Counted from the stretch's first letter, positions 44,479 to 55,160 are shown. The stretch: 64,000 nucleotides of DNA from an uncultured SAR86 cluster bacterium (GCA_902631785.1 CACOZT010000004.1:1-64000); one strand, 5' to 3'. Numbers and translations are program-made. The notes: generated by a model not told the origin, from the letters alone.

Positions 44479-44919
44479 ATGAAAGTTGATCAAATAGATT
44501 CGCAGAAAGTTTGCAATGTTTTGAATGAAATAATGGAATATGAATTAGCAGGAGTAGTTCGTTACACCCACTCCTCAATGATGGTAAGCGGTCCTTACAG
44601 ATTGCCTATAGTTAGTTTCTTAAAAGAACAGGCAGCCGAATCACTTTTACATGCCCAATTGGCTGGAGAAAAAATTGCTGGGCTAGATGGTCACCCCAGT
44701 CAAAGGATAGCAAAAATTGAGGAGACTAATAGACACACTATTAAAGATATTCTTGAAGAAAGTTTAGAGCATGAGTTATATGCATTAAGTCTCTACAAAA
44801 AATTATTAGATTACGTTGAAAATAAATCTATTTACTTAGAGGAATATGCAAGAGCACAAATTGGTGAAGAGGAGCAGCACTCATTAGAATTAAAAATAAT
44901 GCTTAAGGATTTTAGTTAG
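44479..44919 (+). CDS. bfr: Bacterioferritin-like ferritin
   Basis: A 146-residue four-helix ferritin-like protein, slightly shorter than E. coli Bfr (158). Candidate ferroxidase residues are seen on each helix: E20/E22 (MEYELAGVVRY), E54 and H58 (AAESLLHAQ), E97/E99 (LEHELYAL) and E131 with H134 (GEEEQHS). Met at 34-35 could be the haem ligand region, but this is less certain; a Dps-like or haem-free ferritin is an alternative. It would oxidise and store iron in the cytosol. A Fur box upstream links it to iron status. Its last 8 bases overlap the convergent DUF1289 gene. Confidence 0.85.
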   Translation: MKVDQIDSQKVCNVLNEIMEYELAGVVRYTHSSMMVSGPYRLPIVSFLKEQAAESLLHAQLAGEKIAGLDGHPSQRIAKIEETNRHTIKDILEESLEHELYALSLYKKLLDYVENKSIYLEEYARAQIGEEEQHSLELKIMLKDFS

Positions 44920-45361
44920 CTTCTTTAAAATATCTTTCAAAATGAACTTCTGAAAGTTCGCGAAGCTCGTCATTAATTTCATCTTTAATTGTCTTTGGAT
45001 CATAACTAACTAAATTTTCTATTCCAAAATCAGTTAAGTTAATAGGTTGTGATCCAGCTGCTCTGAATAAATCAAAAATCCAAGTTAAAGGATCGAGAGA
45101 GTGATTAAAATTTATTGCTTTTTCATCTAGCTTCGAAGCAAACAAATTTGCATCAATTATTTTAAATCTTCTTTTTAAGATTTGAATTTTAAATTGTTCT
45201 AGTCTTAAATTAATAATTTCTCTTTCTTCGGGTGAGTATTTTGTCCATGAAACTATTTCATGAGCAAAACGTTTACAGCCCTTACAGACCTCATCACCAA
45301 ATGTTGTGGAACATATCCCTAGACATGGAGTTGATGAACGTTTTTTTTGTAATTTAGGCAT
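44912..45361 (-). CDS. DUF1289 domain protein
   Basis: A 149-residue protein whose N-terminus is a DUF1289 module: PCLGICSTTFGDEVCKGCKR with C13, C17, C26 and C29 arranged like a small zinc or Fe-S site, then EIVSWTKYSPEER. The remaining 100 residues have no recognised domain and are longer than most family members, which are often under 90 residues. Function unknown. It converges on bfr with an 8-bp overlap and is divergent from acnB. Confidence 0.8.
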   Translation of the reverse strand: MPKLQKKRSSTPCLGICSTTFGDEVCKGCKRFAHEIVSWTKYSPEEREIINLRLEQFKIQILKRRFKIIDANLFASKLDEKAINFNHSLDPLTWIFDLFRAAGSQPINLTDFGIENLVSYDPKTIKDEINDELRELSEVHFERYFKEAN

Positions 45362-45450
45362 TTGTCTTAATAATAACCGATTTTTATAGAAAATTTTGCT
45401 AAATTGCCCTTATTTAGTGGCTATCTTTGGCCATAAGAGTAAAATATGCC

Positions 45451-45469
45451 CATCGGAGACCAGACGATG
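45451..45469 (+). promoter_or_regulatory. Hairpin covering acnB start codon and ribosome site
   Basis: CATCG (45451-45455) and CGATG (45465-45469) can pair around a 9-base loop; the second arm contains the acnB ATG and the GGAG ribosome site lies at the base of the loop. This is a five-pair stem only, so a regulatory role is speculative. Confidence 0.3.
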
Positions 45470-48046
45470 TTAAATAACTATAAAAAACACGTTGAGGAAA
45501 GGGCTGAACAAAATATACCGCCCCTACCCTTAGACGCCGATCAAACATCTAAACTTGTTGAACTTCTCAAATCAAAGCACAAAGAGAGTGAATTGCTCCT
45601 CTTTCTATTAAAAGAGAGAGTTCCAGCTGGAGTAGACCAATCTGCATACGTAAAAGCTGCATTCTTAGCAGATATAACTACTGGAGAGGCTTCAAGCCCT
45701 TACATAAGTAAGAAAGAAGCAGTGCAAATACTTGGTACTATGCTTGGAGGTTACAATATCGAGCCACTTATTAAATGTCTAGAAATTGAGGGTCTCGGTG
45801 ATGAGGCTGCAAATGCCTTAAGTCAAACTTTATTAATTTTTGATGCTTTTAACGAGATTTTTGAACTCTCAAAAAAAAATAAATATGCCAAAAAAGTCAT
45901 AGATTCATGGGCTCAAGGTAAATGGTTTACTGATAAAGCTGATATTCCTGAGCAAATTAAACTTACTGTTTATAAAGTACCAGGTGAAATAAATACTGAC
46001 GATTTATCACCAGCTACAGATGCATGGTCTAGGCCGGATATTCCACTTCATGCCCTAGCCATGTTCAAGATGCCAAGAGAGGGTTTGGATCAACCTCTTG
46101 AAACTATAGAAAAGTTAAAAGAAAAAGGAAATCCGTTAGTGTTTGTTGGTGATGTTGTAGGTACTGGATCATCAAGAAAATCTGCAACCAATTCTGTTCT
46201 ATGGCATATGGGTGATGAAATTCCATGCATTCCAAATAAAAAAGAAGGTGGTTTCTGCTTTGGTGGCAAAATTGCTCCAATATTTTTTAATACTTTAGAA
46301 GACTCGGGTGCATTTCCCATAGAAATGGATGTTACTAACATGGAAATGGGGCAGGAAATAATATTAAAACCTTTTGAAGGCAAAGTCATTGATGCTAATT
46401 CAAATGAAGTCATTACTGAATTTGAATTAAAGACAGATGTTATCCTTGATGAAGTTAGAGCAAATGGAAGAATTCCGTTGATTATAGGAAGGCAACTCAC
46501 AGACAAAACTAGAGAGGTGCTTGGTCTAGAACCTACCAAAATCTTTAGAAGACCCGACTCAAAAGATGGTTCAAAAAAAGGATATACCCTTGCACAGAAA
46601 ATGGTTGGTAAAGCATGTGGTATTGATGGAGTAAGGCCTGGGGTTTATTGTGAGCCAAGAATGACAACAGTTGGATCACAGGATACAACTGGACCAATGA
46701 CTAGAGATGAGCTTAAGGAATTAGCATGCCTTGGATTTTCGTCAGATCTGGTAATGCAATCATTTTGTCATACTGCTGCATATCCAAAACCTGTTGATAT
46801 TGAGACACAACATACGCTTCCTGATTTTATTATGAACAGAGGTGGTGTATCACTTAAACCAGGCGATGGAATAATTCATTCATGGTTAAATAGAATGTTA
46901 ATACCTGATACTGTTGGAACTGGTGGTGATAGCCATACAAGATTTCCTATTGGTATAAGTTTTCCAGCAGGTTCTGGTTTAGTAGCGTTCGCAGCTACTT
47001 TAGGAGTCATGCCTTTGGATATGCCAGAATCAGTTCTCGTTAGATTTAAAGGAGAAATGCAACCAGGAATCACATTGAGAGATCTTGTTAATGCAATCCC
47101 TTATGCTGCTATTCAAAAAGGATTACTGACTGTTGAAAAAGAAGGTAAGAAGAATGTATTCTCAGGTAAATGTCTTGAGATTGAAGGATTACCTAACTTA
47201 AAAGTTGAACAAGCTTTTGAATTATCTGATGCTTCAGCTGAAAGATCTGCATCAGGTTGTACAGTTCGTCTTAGCAAGGAACCAATAATTGAATATCTTG
47301 AGTCAAATATAATAATGCTTAGATGGATGATTGCCAGCGGGTATGGTGATGAAAAAACTATTGAAAGAAGAGCCCAAGCAATGGAAGAGTGGATAAAGAA
47401 TCCAGTTCTCTTAGAGCCTGACAAGGATGCAGAGTATGCTGAGATTATCGAAATCGATTTAAATGAAATAAAGGAACCACTTTTGGCATGTCCTAATGAT
47501 CCAGATGATATTAAAACGCTATCGGATGTTTGTGGAGATAAAATTGATGAAGTGTTTATTGGTTCGTGTATGACAAACATTGGGCATTTTAGAGCAGCAA
47601 GTCACCTCCTTAAAAAATATAATGGTACAAAAGCAAAATTATGGATTTCTCCTCCAACAAAAATGGACGAAAAACAATTAAAAGATGAAGGTGTTTTTGA
47701 GACATTTGTAAGCTCAGGTGCAAGAACAGAGTTACCTGGGTGCTCTCTATGTATGGGCAATCAAGCACGTGTCATGGCTGGTGCTACTGTCGTATCTACA
47801 TCTACTAGAAATTTTCCGAATAGACTTGGAGATGGAGCTAATGTGTATTTGGCATCAGCAGAGTTAGCAGCTATTGCCTCCATTGTTGGAGAACTTCCAA
47901 CCCATGAAGAATATATGAAATATATGAATGAAATAAATCCACTCTCGGGTGAAATTTATAAATATTTAAATTTTGATGAAATTCCAGCTTATGTTAAAAG
48001 TGCAAATTCCGCTGAGATACCATCAATTAATATTGTTAACCCCTAA
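45467..48046 (+). CDS. acnB: Bifunctional aconitate hydratase 2 / 2-methylisocitrate dehydratase
   Basis: An 859-residue AcnB. The ATG at 45467 ([17 protein letters not shown]) is preferred over one 21 bases upstream because it matches the family N-terminus and has GGAG before it. The N-terminal HEAT-like domain is followed by the swivel domain ([20 protein letters not shown]) and the catalytic domains with Fe-S cysteines in VFIGSCMTN and [10 protein letters not shown]. It converts citrate to isocitrate and, in the methylcitrate cycle, hydrates 2-methylaconitate, which fits the prpC-prpD genes at the window end. It overlaps the convergent purF by 4 bp. Confidence 0.96.
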   Translation: MLNNYKKHVEERAEQNIPPLPLDADQTSKLVELLKSKHKESELLLFLLKERVPAGVDQSAYVKAAFLADITTGEASSPYISKKEAVQILGTMLGGYNIEPLIKCLEIEGLGDEAANALSQTLLIFDAFNEIFELSKKNKYAKKVIDSWAQGKWFTDKADIPEQIKLTVYKVPGEINTDDLSPATDAWSRPDIPLHALAMFKMPREGLDQPLETIEKLKEKGNPLVFVGDVVGTGSSRKSATNSVLWHMGDEIPCIPNKKEGGFCFGGKIAPIFFNTLEDSGAFPIEMDVTNMEMGQEIILKPFEGKVIDANSNEVITEFELKTDVILDEVRANGRIPLIIGRQLTDKTREVLGLEPTKIFRRPDSKDGSKKGYTLAQKMVGKACGIDGVRPGVYCEPRMTTVGSQDTTGPMTRDELKELACLGFSSDLVMQSFCHTAAYPKPVDIETQHTLPDFIMNRGGVSLKPGDGIIHSWLNRMLIPDTVGTGGDSHTRFPIGISFPAGSGLVAFAATLGVMPLDMPESVLVRFKGEMQPGITLRDLVNAIPYAAIQKGLLTVEKEGKKNVFSGKCLEIEGLPNLKVEQAFELSDASAERSASGCTVRLSKEPIIEYLESNIIMLRWMIASGYGDEKTIERRAQAMEEWIKNPVLLEPDKDAEYAEIIEIDLNEIKEPLLACPNDPDDIKTLSDVCGDKIDEVFIGSCMTNIGHFRAASHLLKKYNGTKAKLWISPPTKMDEKQLKDEGVFETFVSSGARTELPGCSLCMGNQARVMAGATVVSTSTRNFPNRLGDGANVYLASAELAAIASIVGELPTHEEYMKYMNEINPLSGEIYKYLNFDEIPAYVKSANSAEIPSINIVNP

Positions 48047-49533
48047 CCTTTTGCCTTAGTTTTTTCTCTTTGCATCTTTAGCTCATCTTTTCTAGATGTC
48101 TCAAGATCCTCTAGGTAGTTTTCAATCAGAGGAGTAAAGTACTCTCCGGTGAAAATAGAGGTCTCAAATTCTTTAATTTCTGGATTTCCTTCACGAACAG
48201 AATCAATAAGATCTTCGAGTGTTTGATATATTAACCAGTCAGCATTAATTTCTTTTGCTACTTCATCATGATCTTTTTTGGAGGCAATTAATTCAGCAGT
48301 TGCCGGCATATCAATTCCATATAAATTTTGATATTTAATTGCAGGAGCAGCAGATGCGAAATAGACTTTTTTAGCTCCTGCCTCTCTTGCCATCTCAATT
48401 ATTTTTTTGCTAGTTGTTCCTCTAACAATAGAGTCATCAACAAGTAAAACATTCTTACCATCAAACTCTAAATCAAGAATATTTAGTTTTCGTCTGACAG
48501 ATTTTTTTCTTTCTTCTTGGTACGGCATAATAAATGTCCTTCCAATATATCTATTTTTAACAAAGCCCTCTCTATAAGGAACATTTAAATCAACAGCCAA
48601 CTGATGGGCAGCAGTTACAGAACTATCAGGAATTGGAATAACAACATCTATATCATGATCTGGTCTTGTTTTTTTAATTTGTCCAGCAAGTTTTGTTCCC
48701 ATCCTCATTCTTGCCTTGTATACAGAAATCTCATCTATTTTTGAATCCGGTCTTGAAAAATAAACATATTCGAATATACATGGTCTTTTTTGTGGATTAT
48801 CTGAGCACTGCTGAGAAAAGAAATTACCTTTTTTATCAATAAAAACTGCTTCGCCTGGATTTATATCTCTTACTTTTTCAAAACCAAGAGGTGTAAAGAG
48901 TGCATCTTCAGAAGATACAATATACTCATCTCTATTTTTTCCTTTTCTTATTCCAAGTGAGAGTGGTCTAATTCCATTATTATCTCTGAAAGCTAGCATC
49001 CCATAACCATTAATAAGAGCTATGACAGCATAAGCACCATCACATCTTATATGAGTCTTAGTTACTGCCTTAAAAATATGTTTTTCAGATGGATAAATTT
49101 CCCTTTGTTTACCAAGCTCATGTGCAAAAATATTTAATAACACTTCTGAATCGCTATCGGTTCTTAGATGCCTCATTTCTGCATGAAATAATTCACTACC
49201 TAACTGTTTTGAATTAGTAAGATTTCCGTTATGTGCAAGACTTATACCATATGGAGAATTTACATACATCGGTTGAGCAAACTCTTTTCCAGCACCACCA
49301 GCAGTTGGATATCTCACATGCCCAATGCCATAATTCCCAGAAAGTTTATCCATATGTCTTTGTTGAAAAACATCACGAACATATCCCATTGATTTTCTTG
49401 AATTTAATTGATCATCACTGTTGCAGACAGAAATACCTGCAGCATCTTGCCCTCTATGCTGAAGCATTATAAGAGAATCATAGATTTCAGCAGCTACATC
49501 TGTTTCAGCAGAAATCCCAACTATTCCACACAT
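48043..49533 (-). CDS. purF: Amidophosphoribosyltransferase
   Basis: A 496-residue enzyme of the first committed purine step. The N-terminal nucleophile C2 follows Met (MCGIVGIS), the Ntn glutaminase domain has [12 protein letters not shown], and the PRT domain has the PRPP loop [16 protein letters not shown]. There is no propeptide. The start shares one base with the cvpA stop (TAATG), the classical cvpA-purF arrangement. It is the last gene of the long minus-strand run. Confidence 0.97.
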   Translation of the reverse strand: MCGIVGISAETDVAAEIYDSLIMLQHRGQDAAGISVCNSDDQLNSRKSMGYVRDVFQQRHMDKLSGNYGIGHVRYPTAGGAGKEFAQPMYVNSPYGISLAHNGNLTNSKQLGSELFHAEMRHLRTDSDSEVLLNIFAHELGKQREIYPSEKHIFKAVTKTHIRCDGAYAVIALINGYGMLAFRDNNGIRPLSLGIRKGKNRDEYIVSSEDALFTPLGFEKVRDINPGEAVFIDKKGNFFSQQCSDNPQKRPCIFEYVYFSRPDSKIDEISVYKARMRMGTKLAGQIKKTRPDHDIDVVIPIPDSSVTAAHQLAVDLNVPYREGFVKNRYIGRTFIMPYQEERKKSVRRKLNILDLEFDGKNVLLVDDSIVRGTTSKKIIEMAREAGAKKVYFASAAPAIKYQNLYGIDMPATAELIASKKDHDEVAKEINADWLIYQTLEDLIDSVREGNPEIKEFETSIFTGEYFTPLIENYLEDLETSRKDELKMQREKTKAKG

Positions 49534-50117
49534 TAAGAGTCCCCATCTTTTGTGTCATCATTAATTGGTTCCGGAACCACCTCTTGTTTTAAAGGTTCGA
49601 TTATTTCCAGAGCCTCCTCCACAACATTTCTATTATCTATCAATTCTCTAAAATATGCTTCTATTTCTGGGGCATATTGTTGAATAATTGGTGTAATTTT
49701 TGAATTACTAATTAAGTCTGTTGTTTTCAAACCAGATGGAAGTAATAAAAATATTACAAACAAAACTATCAAGCCCCTAATCAAACCAAAAACAACGCCG
49801 AGAAATCTATCAAACCCAGATGCACCTGACCATTTAATGAGTTTGCTTATAAATTTAATTACCATTCCGCCTATGAAGATGAAAATTATAAAGACAACAA
49901 TATAAGAAATTATTTTTGAAATTTCTTCATTTCCAATAAATTCGTTAATCTTAGGTGTTGCGAGATATTCAAGACTGATTGCCGCTATAAATGCTGCCAA
50001 CCATAAAAATAAAGACAAAAATTCTTTTGTAAATCCGCGAGCAAATGAAATTATTCCAGAAGCTATTAAGACTATTAAAATAAACCAATCAGCAAGATTG
50101 AGTCCTAAAGCTTCCAT
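49533..50117 (-). CDS. cvpA: CvpA family inner-membrane protein
   Basis: A 194-residue membrane protein with four hydrophobic helices (about 10-28, 34-50, 64-86, 102-124) and the family blocks ADWFILIVLIASGIISFARGF and RFLGVVFGLIRGLIV. It is needed for colicin V production in E. coli and for envelope stress tolerance. The C-terminal 70 residues are acidic and cytosolic or periplasmic. It overlaps the SPOR gene by 13 bp and purF by 1 bp. Confidence 0.93.
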   Translation of the reverse strand: MEALGLNLADWFILIVLIASGIISFARGFTKEFLSLFLWLAAFIAAISLEYLATPKINEFIGNEEISKIISYIVVFIIFIFIGGMVIKFISKLIKWSGASGFDRFLGVVFGLIRGLIVLFVIFLLLPSGLKTTDLISNSKITPIIQQYAPEIEAYFRELIDNRNVVEEALEIIEPLKQEVVPEPINDDTKDGDS

Positions 50118-50515
50118 CTTGAAATTTCTCCATTATTTGATTCTGATATTATTTTAATTAAATCCATATTGTTAACAATATCATCTTCTGATAAAAATGG
50201 TCCAACGTATATTGCGTATGAATTTCCTTTGTCTCCAAAAGACTCTACAAAGGCAGGAAATCCTCCATTAACGATTTTTTCTTTCAATTTATTTGCATTT
50301 TCTTGTGAAGAAAGAACATGAGCTCTATATACAAAAAAATCAAAATCTGACTCATTGAATTCTTTAAAATTGATTTCTTTATTTTGATCGGAAGCATTTG
50401 ATTTAATGATTGTTTCACTTGAACCAAAATTAGATGTTTGTGGATAATAATTAATTATAAAGAATGATAAGAGCGCTATTAAAAAAACTAGCCCTAATAT
50501 TCTTTTTATAGTCAT
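50105..50515 (-). CDS. SPOR-domain membrane protein (DedD-like)
   Basis: A 136-residue protein with one N-terminal transmembrane helix (LGLVFLIALLSFFIINYY) and a C-terminal SPOR domain (FFVYRAHVLSSQENANKL ... YAIYVGPF). It binds denuded septal peptidoglycan, consistent with the cell-division role of DedD, and occupies the dedD place before cvpA. It is shorter than E. coli DedD (220), lacking the Pro-rich linker. It shares one base with the malonyl-CoA decarboxylase stop. Confidence 0.88.
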   Translation of the reverse strand: MTIKRILGLVFLIALLSFFIINYYPQTSNFGSSETIIKSNASDQNKEINFKEFNESDFDFFVYRAHVLSSQENANKLKEKIVNGGFPAFVESFGDKGNSYAIYVGPFLSEDDIVNNMDLIKIISESNNGEISRWKL

Positions 50516-51777
50516 TAAACTTTATATTTTTTCTTTAGAGATTCGATCTCATTTGAAACTGGAACAATTTTATTTTTAAAAAATGTTTCATGATTTTCTT
50601 CAACCACTTTAAGATCATATAAATAATTTGCCATAACTCCATAAGATTGTGTCATTCCCTTTTCAGACATATCTGCTTTGAGGTTTATTCTTTCGAGACT
50701 TGCTCCATTTCCGATATGAAATCTACTAACCGGATCATTTGGCATACCATCAACTCTCTCAGAGTGAGTAAGATACTTAATTGCATTTTTAGTAAGCTCA
50801 TCATCGCTACAGTTATTATCAGAACATCTTTCAAACGATATTGGTGAATATTCCTCCATCCATTTCATAAATCCTGGTAAAGGAGAAAGTGTCATAAATT
50901 GATTTAAATCTGGCAGTTCTCTCTTAAGGTTATTAGCAACTTTTTTAATTAAAAAATTCCCAAAAGAAATACCTAATAAGCCATTATGACAATTTGAGAT
51001 AGAGTAAAAGATTGCTGTATTGGCGTTCTCTATTTCAATTTCTTGTCTATCAAGATTAATTATTTTTTGAATGGATTTTGGAATACCTGTTGTTAATGCA
51101 ACTTCTACAAATATTAGAGGGTCATTTGGGATTAATGGATGAAAAAAAGCAAAACATTGTCTATCTATTGGGGCTAACCTAGCTCTTAAGTCATCCCAGG
51201 AGTTAATTTCATGAACTGCCTCATACTCAATTATTTTTTCAAGAATATTAGCAGGCGTCTCCCAATCAATTTTCTCCAAAACCAGAAAAGATGGATTAAA
51301 CCAATATTTAAAAAGCTTCAATAATCCAGAATCAAATGCCCTTAAATCTTCGTCATTCAATGATCTAATTCTTTCTCTAAGCTTAACTAATCTATATGTT
51401 CCATTTGATGTTGAATTTAGTCTTCTAAATAGTTCAATCCAGCCTGGTTCAGATGAAACTCTAACTTTTTCAAAATTTTCTTCATTTTTATTTGATGAAT
51501 AATTTTTAACATCTTTTAAAAGTGTCTTAGTATCTATGTCGTAGTTTTTTAAAAGATCATTCAGAAACTTCTTTAATCCATTATCATCTAAATTTTCTAT
51601 TAGGTTTAAAAGATGCTCTGCATAAACCAACGAAGATACCTCACCGGAAGTAGACATTACAGAATCAACAGCTTTATTGATGTTATTATGAAGTTTTCCA
51701 AAGCTTTTAGAGCCAAAACGATTCAAACGACGCGTTCCCTTCATTACGGAAGTGAGTATGTTTTGAAAGAGACTCAT
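50515..51777 (-). CDS. Malonyl-CoA decarboxylase
   Basis: A 420-residue protein of the MCD family, which converts malonyl-CoA to acetyl-CoA and CO2. Family blocks: ELFRRLNSTSNGTYRLV, FAFFHPLIPNDPLIFVEVAL (209-228), AIFYSISNCHNGLLGISFGN (255-274), LSPLPGFMKW, VSRFHIGNGASLERIN with the putative catalytic H354, and SYGVMANYLY. The first 100 residues form the helical region. It overlaps trpA by 4 bp and the SPOR gene by 1 bp, in the place usually held by accD and folC. No malonate transporter or malonyl-CoA synthetase is adjacent. Confidence 0.9.
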   Translation of the reverse strand: MSLFQNILTSVMKGTRRLNRFGSKSFGKLHNNINKAVDSVMSTSGEVSSLVYAEHLLNLIENLDDNGLKKFLNDLLKNYDIDTKTLLKDVKNYSSNKNEENFEKVRVSSEPGWIELFRRLNSTSNGTYRLVKLRERIRSLNDEDLRAFDSGLLKLFKYWFNPSFLVLEKIDWETPANILEKIIEYEAVHEINSWDDLRARLAPIDRQCFAFFHPLIPNDPLIFVEVALTTGIPKSIQKIINLDRQEIEIENANTAIFYSISNCHNGLLGISFGNFLIKKVANNLKRELPDLNQFMTLSPLPGFMKWMEEYSPISFERCSDNNCSDDELTKNAIKYLTHSERVDGMPNDPVSRFHIGNGASLERINLKADMSEKGMTQSYGVMANYLYDLKVVEENHETFFKNKIVPVSNEIESLKKKYKV

Positions 51778-52559
51778 GATATTGCCTTTTTAATATCAGT
51801 AATATATGTCCTTATTCTATCAAATTCTTTTGATTGAGAGCCTTCTTCAATCATTTGGACTATTGATGAACCAATTATCACACCATCTGAGTGTTGGGAT
51901 AGTAATTTTGCGTCTTCAGGAGATTTTATTCCAAATCCAGCAAGAGTCGGAACCGAAGCATGTTTTTTTATTTCTTCAACGTTGTTGCTAATTTCATTTA
52001 CATCCAAATTAGACGCTCCTGTGACTCCCCTTAAAGTTACATAATATACAAATCCAGAGCTATTTTTTGCAATTGATTTTATTCTATCCTTTTTTGTTGT
52101 TGGCGAAATCAGTGAAATAGTATTTATATTTGGATTATAAACTCCATAATCTCTCAGATTTAATTCGCCAGGAATATCAACCACAAGGACTGAGTCGATA
52201 ACATTATTTTTGTTATCTTCAATTAAAGTTTTATTAAAGATAAATGTATTTAAATACCCCATGAGCACAAGAGGAGTCTTGTTATCATTCTCCCTATATT
52301 TTTGAGCCATTTCAAAAATTGACTTTAAAGTAACATTATTTTTTAGAGCACGATCATGAGCCTTTTGTATTATAGGGCCCTCTGCGATTGGATCTGTAAA
52401 AGGAACTCCAATTTCAATTATGTCTACACCAGAATCAACAAGCATCATCATTAATTCTAAGGTTGTTTCTATGTCTGGATCGCCAGCAACGAGATAAGCT
52501 ACAAGAGCCTTTTCACTTTTATTTTTTAGATTTTCTAAGGTATTAGTGAGTCTGTTCAA
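51774..52559 (-). CDS. trpA: Tryptophan synthase alpha chain
   Basis: A 261-residue TIM barrel that cleaves indole-glycerol phosphate to indole. Catalytic Glu in [17 protein letters not shown] (47-63), the loop [23 protein letters not shown] and [10 protein letters not shown] are present. Overlaps trpB by 4 bp, assuring equal synthesis of the two subunits. Confidence 0.96.
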   Translation of the reverse strand: MNRLTNTLENLKNKSEKALVAYLVAGDPDIETTLELMMMLVDSGVDIIEIGVPFTDPIAEGPIIQKAHDRALKNNVTLKSIFEMAQKYRENDNKTPLVLMGYLNTFIFNKTLIEDNKNNVIDSVLVVDIPGELNLRDYGVYNPNINTISLISPTTKKDRIKSIAKNSSGFVYYVTLRGVTGASNLDVNEISNNVEEIKKHASVPTLAGFGIKSPEDAKLLSQHSDGVIIGSSIVQMIEEGSQSKEFDRIRTYITDIKKAIS

Positions 52560-53761
52560 ATCTTTATTCCATCTATATTTGCAACAGTATTAATGTCCTT
52601 GTCACCCCTTCCTGATACGTTAACGATTATATTTGAATTTTTATCGAACTCTTTCATTAAAATATCCAAGTATGCAAAAGCATGCGCTGTTTCGAGCGCA
52701 GGGATTATTCCCTCCAGTTCAGAAACGTCATGAAATGCTTTTAATGCGGCATCATCACTAACAGCAACATATTCAGCTCTTCCTGAATCTTTCAGCCAAG
52801 AATGTTCTGGTCCTACTCCCGGATAGTCTAATCCAGCAGAAACAGATTTAGTGCCTTTAACTTGGCCACTATCATCTTGCATGAGATAGCTCAGAGCACC
52901 ATGAAGAACTCCTGGTTTTCCATCATTTAAAGGAGCAGCATGTTCTCCAGTTTCTACACCTTCCCCACCAGCTTCAACACCGATAAGTCTTGTTTCATTA
53001 AATTTGATGAAAGGATAAAAGGCTCCCATTGCATTAGACCCACCTCCTACACATGCAACGATTGCATCTGGCATTGAATTAAATAATTCTTTTGACTGTG
53101 ATATTAATTCTTCACCAACAACAGAATTAAAATCTCTTACAATCATTGGATATGGATGAGGTCCTGTAACACTTCCAATAATATAATATGTGTCGTCAAC
53201 ATTTGTTACCCAATCTCTTAATGCTTCATTAAGAGCATCTTTTAATGTAGCAGATCCAGAATCAACTGAATGAACCTGCGCTCCAAGGAGTTTAATTCTG
53301 TATACATTTAATGATTGTCTTTGAACGTCCTCAGAACCCATATAAATATGGCACTCAAGGCCAAGTCTAGCAGCAACTGTAGCAGTGGCAACACCGTGCT
53401 GTCCTGCACCAGTTTCAGCAATAATCCTTTTCTTGCCCATATATTTTGCTAACAATATTTGTCCAATAGTATTATTAATTTTATGTGCGCCAGTATGATT
53501 AAGATCTTCTCTTTTTAACCATATAGAGCCTGTACCATAATGCTTAGTTAGTCTTTCAGCAAAATATAAAGGAGATGGCCTTCCAACAAATTCTGAAAGA
53601 TCTTTATAAAATTGTTTTTTGAATTCGTTATTGTTTTTTAATTTTTCGTAAGTGGTTTCAAGTTCCTCTAAGGCATACATAAGTGTTTCTGGAACAAACT
53701 TTCCACCATATTCTCCAAAAAAACCATTCTTATCTGGTAAATTAATATTGTCTGATTTCAT
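52556..53761 (-). CDS. trpB: Tryptophan synthase beta chain
   Basis: A 401-residue PLP enzyme joining indole to serine. The Schiff-base Lys is in [15 protein letters not shown], the substrate site in [12 protein letters not shown] and the phosphate cup in [12 protein letters not shown]. The N-terminal [15 protein letters not shown] identifies the TrpB1 type that partners TrpA. It starts 3 bp after trpF. Confidence 0.97.
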   Translation of the reverse strand: MKSDNINLPDKNGFFGEYGGKFVPETLMYALEELETTYEKLKNNNEFKKQFYKDLSEFVGRPSPLYFAERLTKHYGTGSIWLKREDLNHTGAHKINNTIGQILLAKYMGKKRIIAETGAGQHGVATATVAARLGLECHIYMGSEDVQRQSLNVYRIKLLGAQVHSVDSGSATLKDALNEALRDWVTNVDDTYYIIGSVTGPHPYPMIVRDFNSVVGEELISQSKELFNSMPDAIVACVGGGSNAMGAFYPFIKFNETRLIGVEAGGEGVETGEHAAPLNDGKPGVLHGALSYLMQDDSGQVKGTKSVSAGLDYPGVGPEHSWLKDSGRAEYVAVSDDAALKAFHDVSELEGIIPALETAHAFAYLDILMKEFDKNSNIIVNVSGRGDKDINTVANIDGIKI

Positions 53762-53764
53762 ATC

Positions 53765-54376
53765 CTAAATTTTGTTTAACAATTTTTTAATTAAATTTAT
53801 GTTTTTTATTCCAGGTGAGGATTCAACTCCTGAATTTATATCAAGACACCAAGGATTAATATCTTTAGCATTATCAACATTTTCACAATTAATTCCACCA
53901 GATAGGATGAATTTTGTATCTAAATCTTTGATGTTGTTTATTAAATTCCAATCAAATGACTCGCCTGTTCCGCCTGGCGTATCTTTTTTATAATTTTCAA
54001 ACAAAATTCCAGATGCATTTTTATATTTATAAACTTCATCTATATTAATTTTGTTCTTTATTCTTAACACTTTCCAAAATTCATTTTTAAAAGAATCACA
54101 AAACTCATTTGTTTCATTGCCATGAAACTGAAAGATAGGATTTTGAAAATATGACGAAGTTTTTTCAATAAAATTCCTTTCAGAATTTACATATACACAT
54201 ACAGGTCTTTTATCGTTAAATTGAAGTCCTTTAATTTTTTCAAGAAGTTCTAGAGAAACATTTCTGATGCTTTTCTCATAAAAAATAAAACCAAGGAAAT
54301 CGATACCATCAAGATCAAGAAGTTCATTTAGAACATCGAAATCATTTATTCCACATATTTTAATTAAGGGTTTCAT
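53765..54376 (-). CDS. trpF: Phosphoribosylanthranilate isomerase
   Basis: A 203-residue TIM barrel of tryptophan synthesis. The ATG at 54376 (MKPLIKICGIND) is preferred over one at 54409 because the conserved catalytic Cys motif KICGI lies right at the N-terminus in this family. FLGFIFYEKSIRNV, the catalytic Asp segment LSGGINCENV and DINSGVESSPGIKN follow. It overlaps truA by 17 bp. TrpF and TrpC are separate here, as there is no fused TrpC domain. Confidence 0.93.
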   Translation of the reverse strand: MKPLIKICGINDFDVLNELLDLDGIDFLGFIFYEKSIRNVSLELLEKIKGLQFNDKRPVCVYVNSERNFIEKTSSYFQNPIFQFHGNETNEFCDSFKNEFWKVLRIKNKINIDEVYKYKNASGILFENYKKDTPGGTGESFDWNLINNIKDLDTKFILSGGINCENVDNAKDINPWCLDINSGVESSPGIKNINLIKKLLNKI

Positions 54377-55160
54377 TTGTTTTATATCGATCAAAGATGT
54401 CCTTCTCACAAGTATTTATATTAAATTCATCTGGATATCTTGGACCAAGAAAGAATAGACCTGATGCTGGAGCAGTTTTACCAGCAAAACTCCTGTCTTT
54501 CTTTTCTAAAATATCTCGGATGCTCATATTGTTTTCTTTTTTTGCAATATCAACCAAAGTTCCAACCATAATTCTTACCATATTGTGTAAAAAGGCATTT
54601 GCAATAACAGTAATTATTATAAAATCATTGAAGGTTCTAAGTTCGATATCTTTTATTGTTTTTATAGGATTTTTTGAATTGCAACTTGAACTTCTAAATG
54701 AGCTAAAGTCATTCTTGCCCTCAAATGATTTCATTTCTCTTTTCATTAGCTGGATATCAAGATTATTTCTTATCCAAAAAGTATGTCTGTCTATGAATAA
54801 TGGCTTATTTGGGGAGTTATATATCACATAAGAATATTTTCTTTCAATTGCAGAAAACCTTGAGTTAAAAGTATCAGGTACATTGAAAATATCTTTAACT
54901 GAAATTGTTGAAGGTAGGTTGGAATTTATGCCATTAATCCAATCTTTATTACTTCTTTCAATATTTGTTTCAAAATCACAAACTTGAGATAAAGCATGAA
55001 CTCCAGCATCAGTCCTTCCAGAATAAGTTAGCCTATTATCCTCATTAGTAATTTTTCTTAATGCATCTTCTATATTATCTTGAATTGTTGGAGCATTTTT
55101 TTGACTTTGGAATCCTGAAAAGTCAGTGCCATCATATTCTATGCTAAATGCTAACCTCAC
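54360..55160 (-). CDS. truA: tRNA pseudouridine synthase A
   Basis: A 266-residue TruA that modifies U38-40 in tRNA anticodon arms. The N-terminal AFSIEYDGTDFSGFQ, the catalytic Asp in TYSGRTDAGVHALSQV (near 52), and HNMVRIMVGTLVDIA are present. It overlaps fimV by 4 bp and trpF by 17 bp. The fimV-truA-trpF order is the standard Pseudomonas-type order. Confidence 0.96.
   Translation of the reverse strand: MRLAFSIEYDGTDFSGFQSQKNAPTIQDNIEDALRKITNEDNRLTYSGRTDAGVHALSQVCDFETNIERSNKDWINGINSNLPSTISVKDIFNVPDTFNSRFSAIERKYSYVIYNSPNKPLFIDRHTFWIRNNLDIQLMKREMKSFEGKNDFSSFRSSSCNSKNPIKTIKDIELRTFNDFIIITVIANAFLHNMVRIMVGTLVDIAKKENNMSIRDILEKKDRSFAGKTAPASGLFFLGPRYPDEFNINTCEKDIFDRYKTNETLN

Noticed and set aside
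46090..46539. Antisense frames inside acnB, aroC, trp and other genes
   Set aside because: They lie fully inside strongly supported genes on the other strand and show serine/proline-rich composition typical of antisense reading; no ribosome site or family motif.
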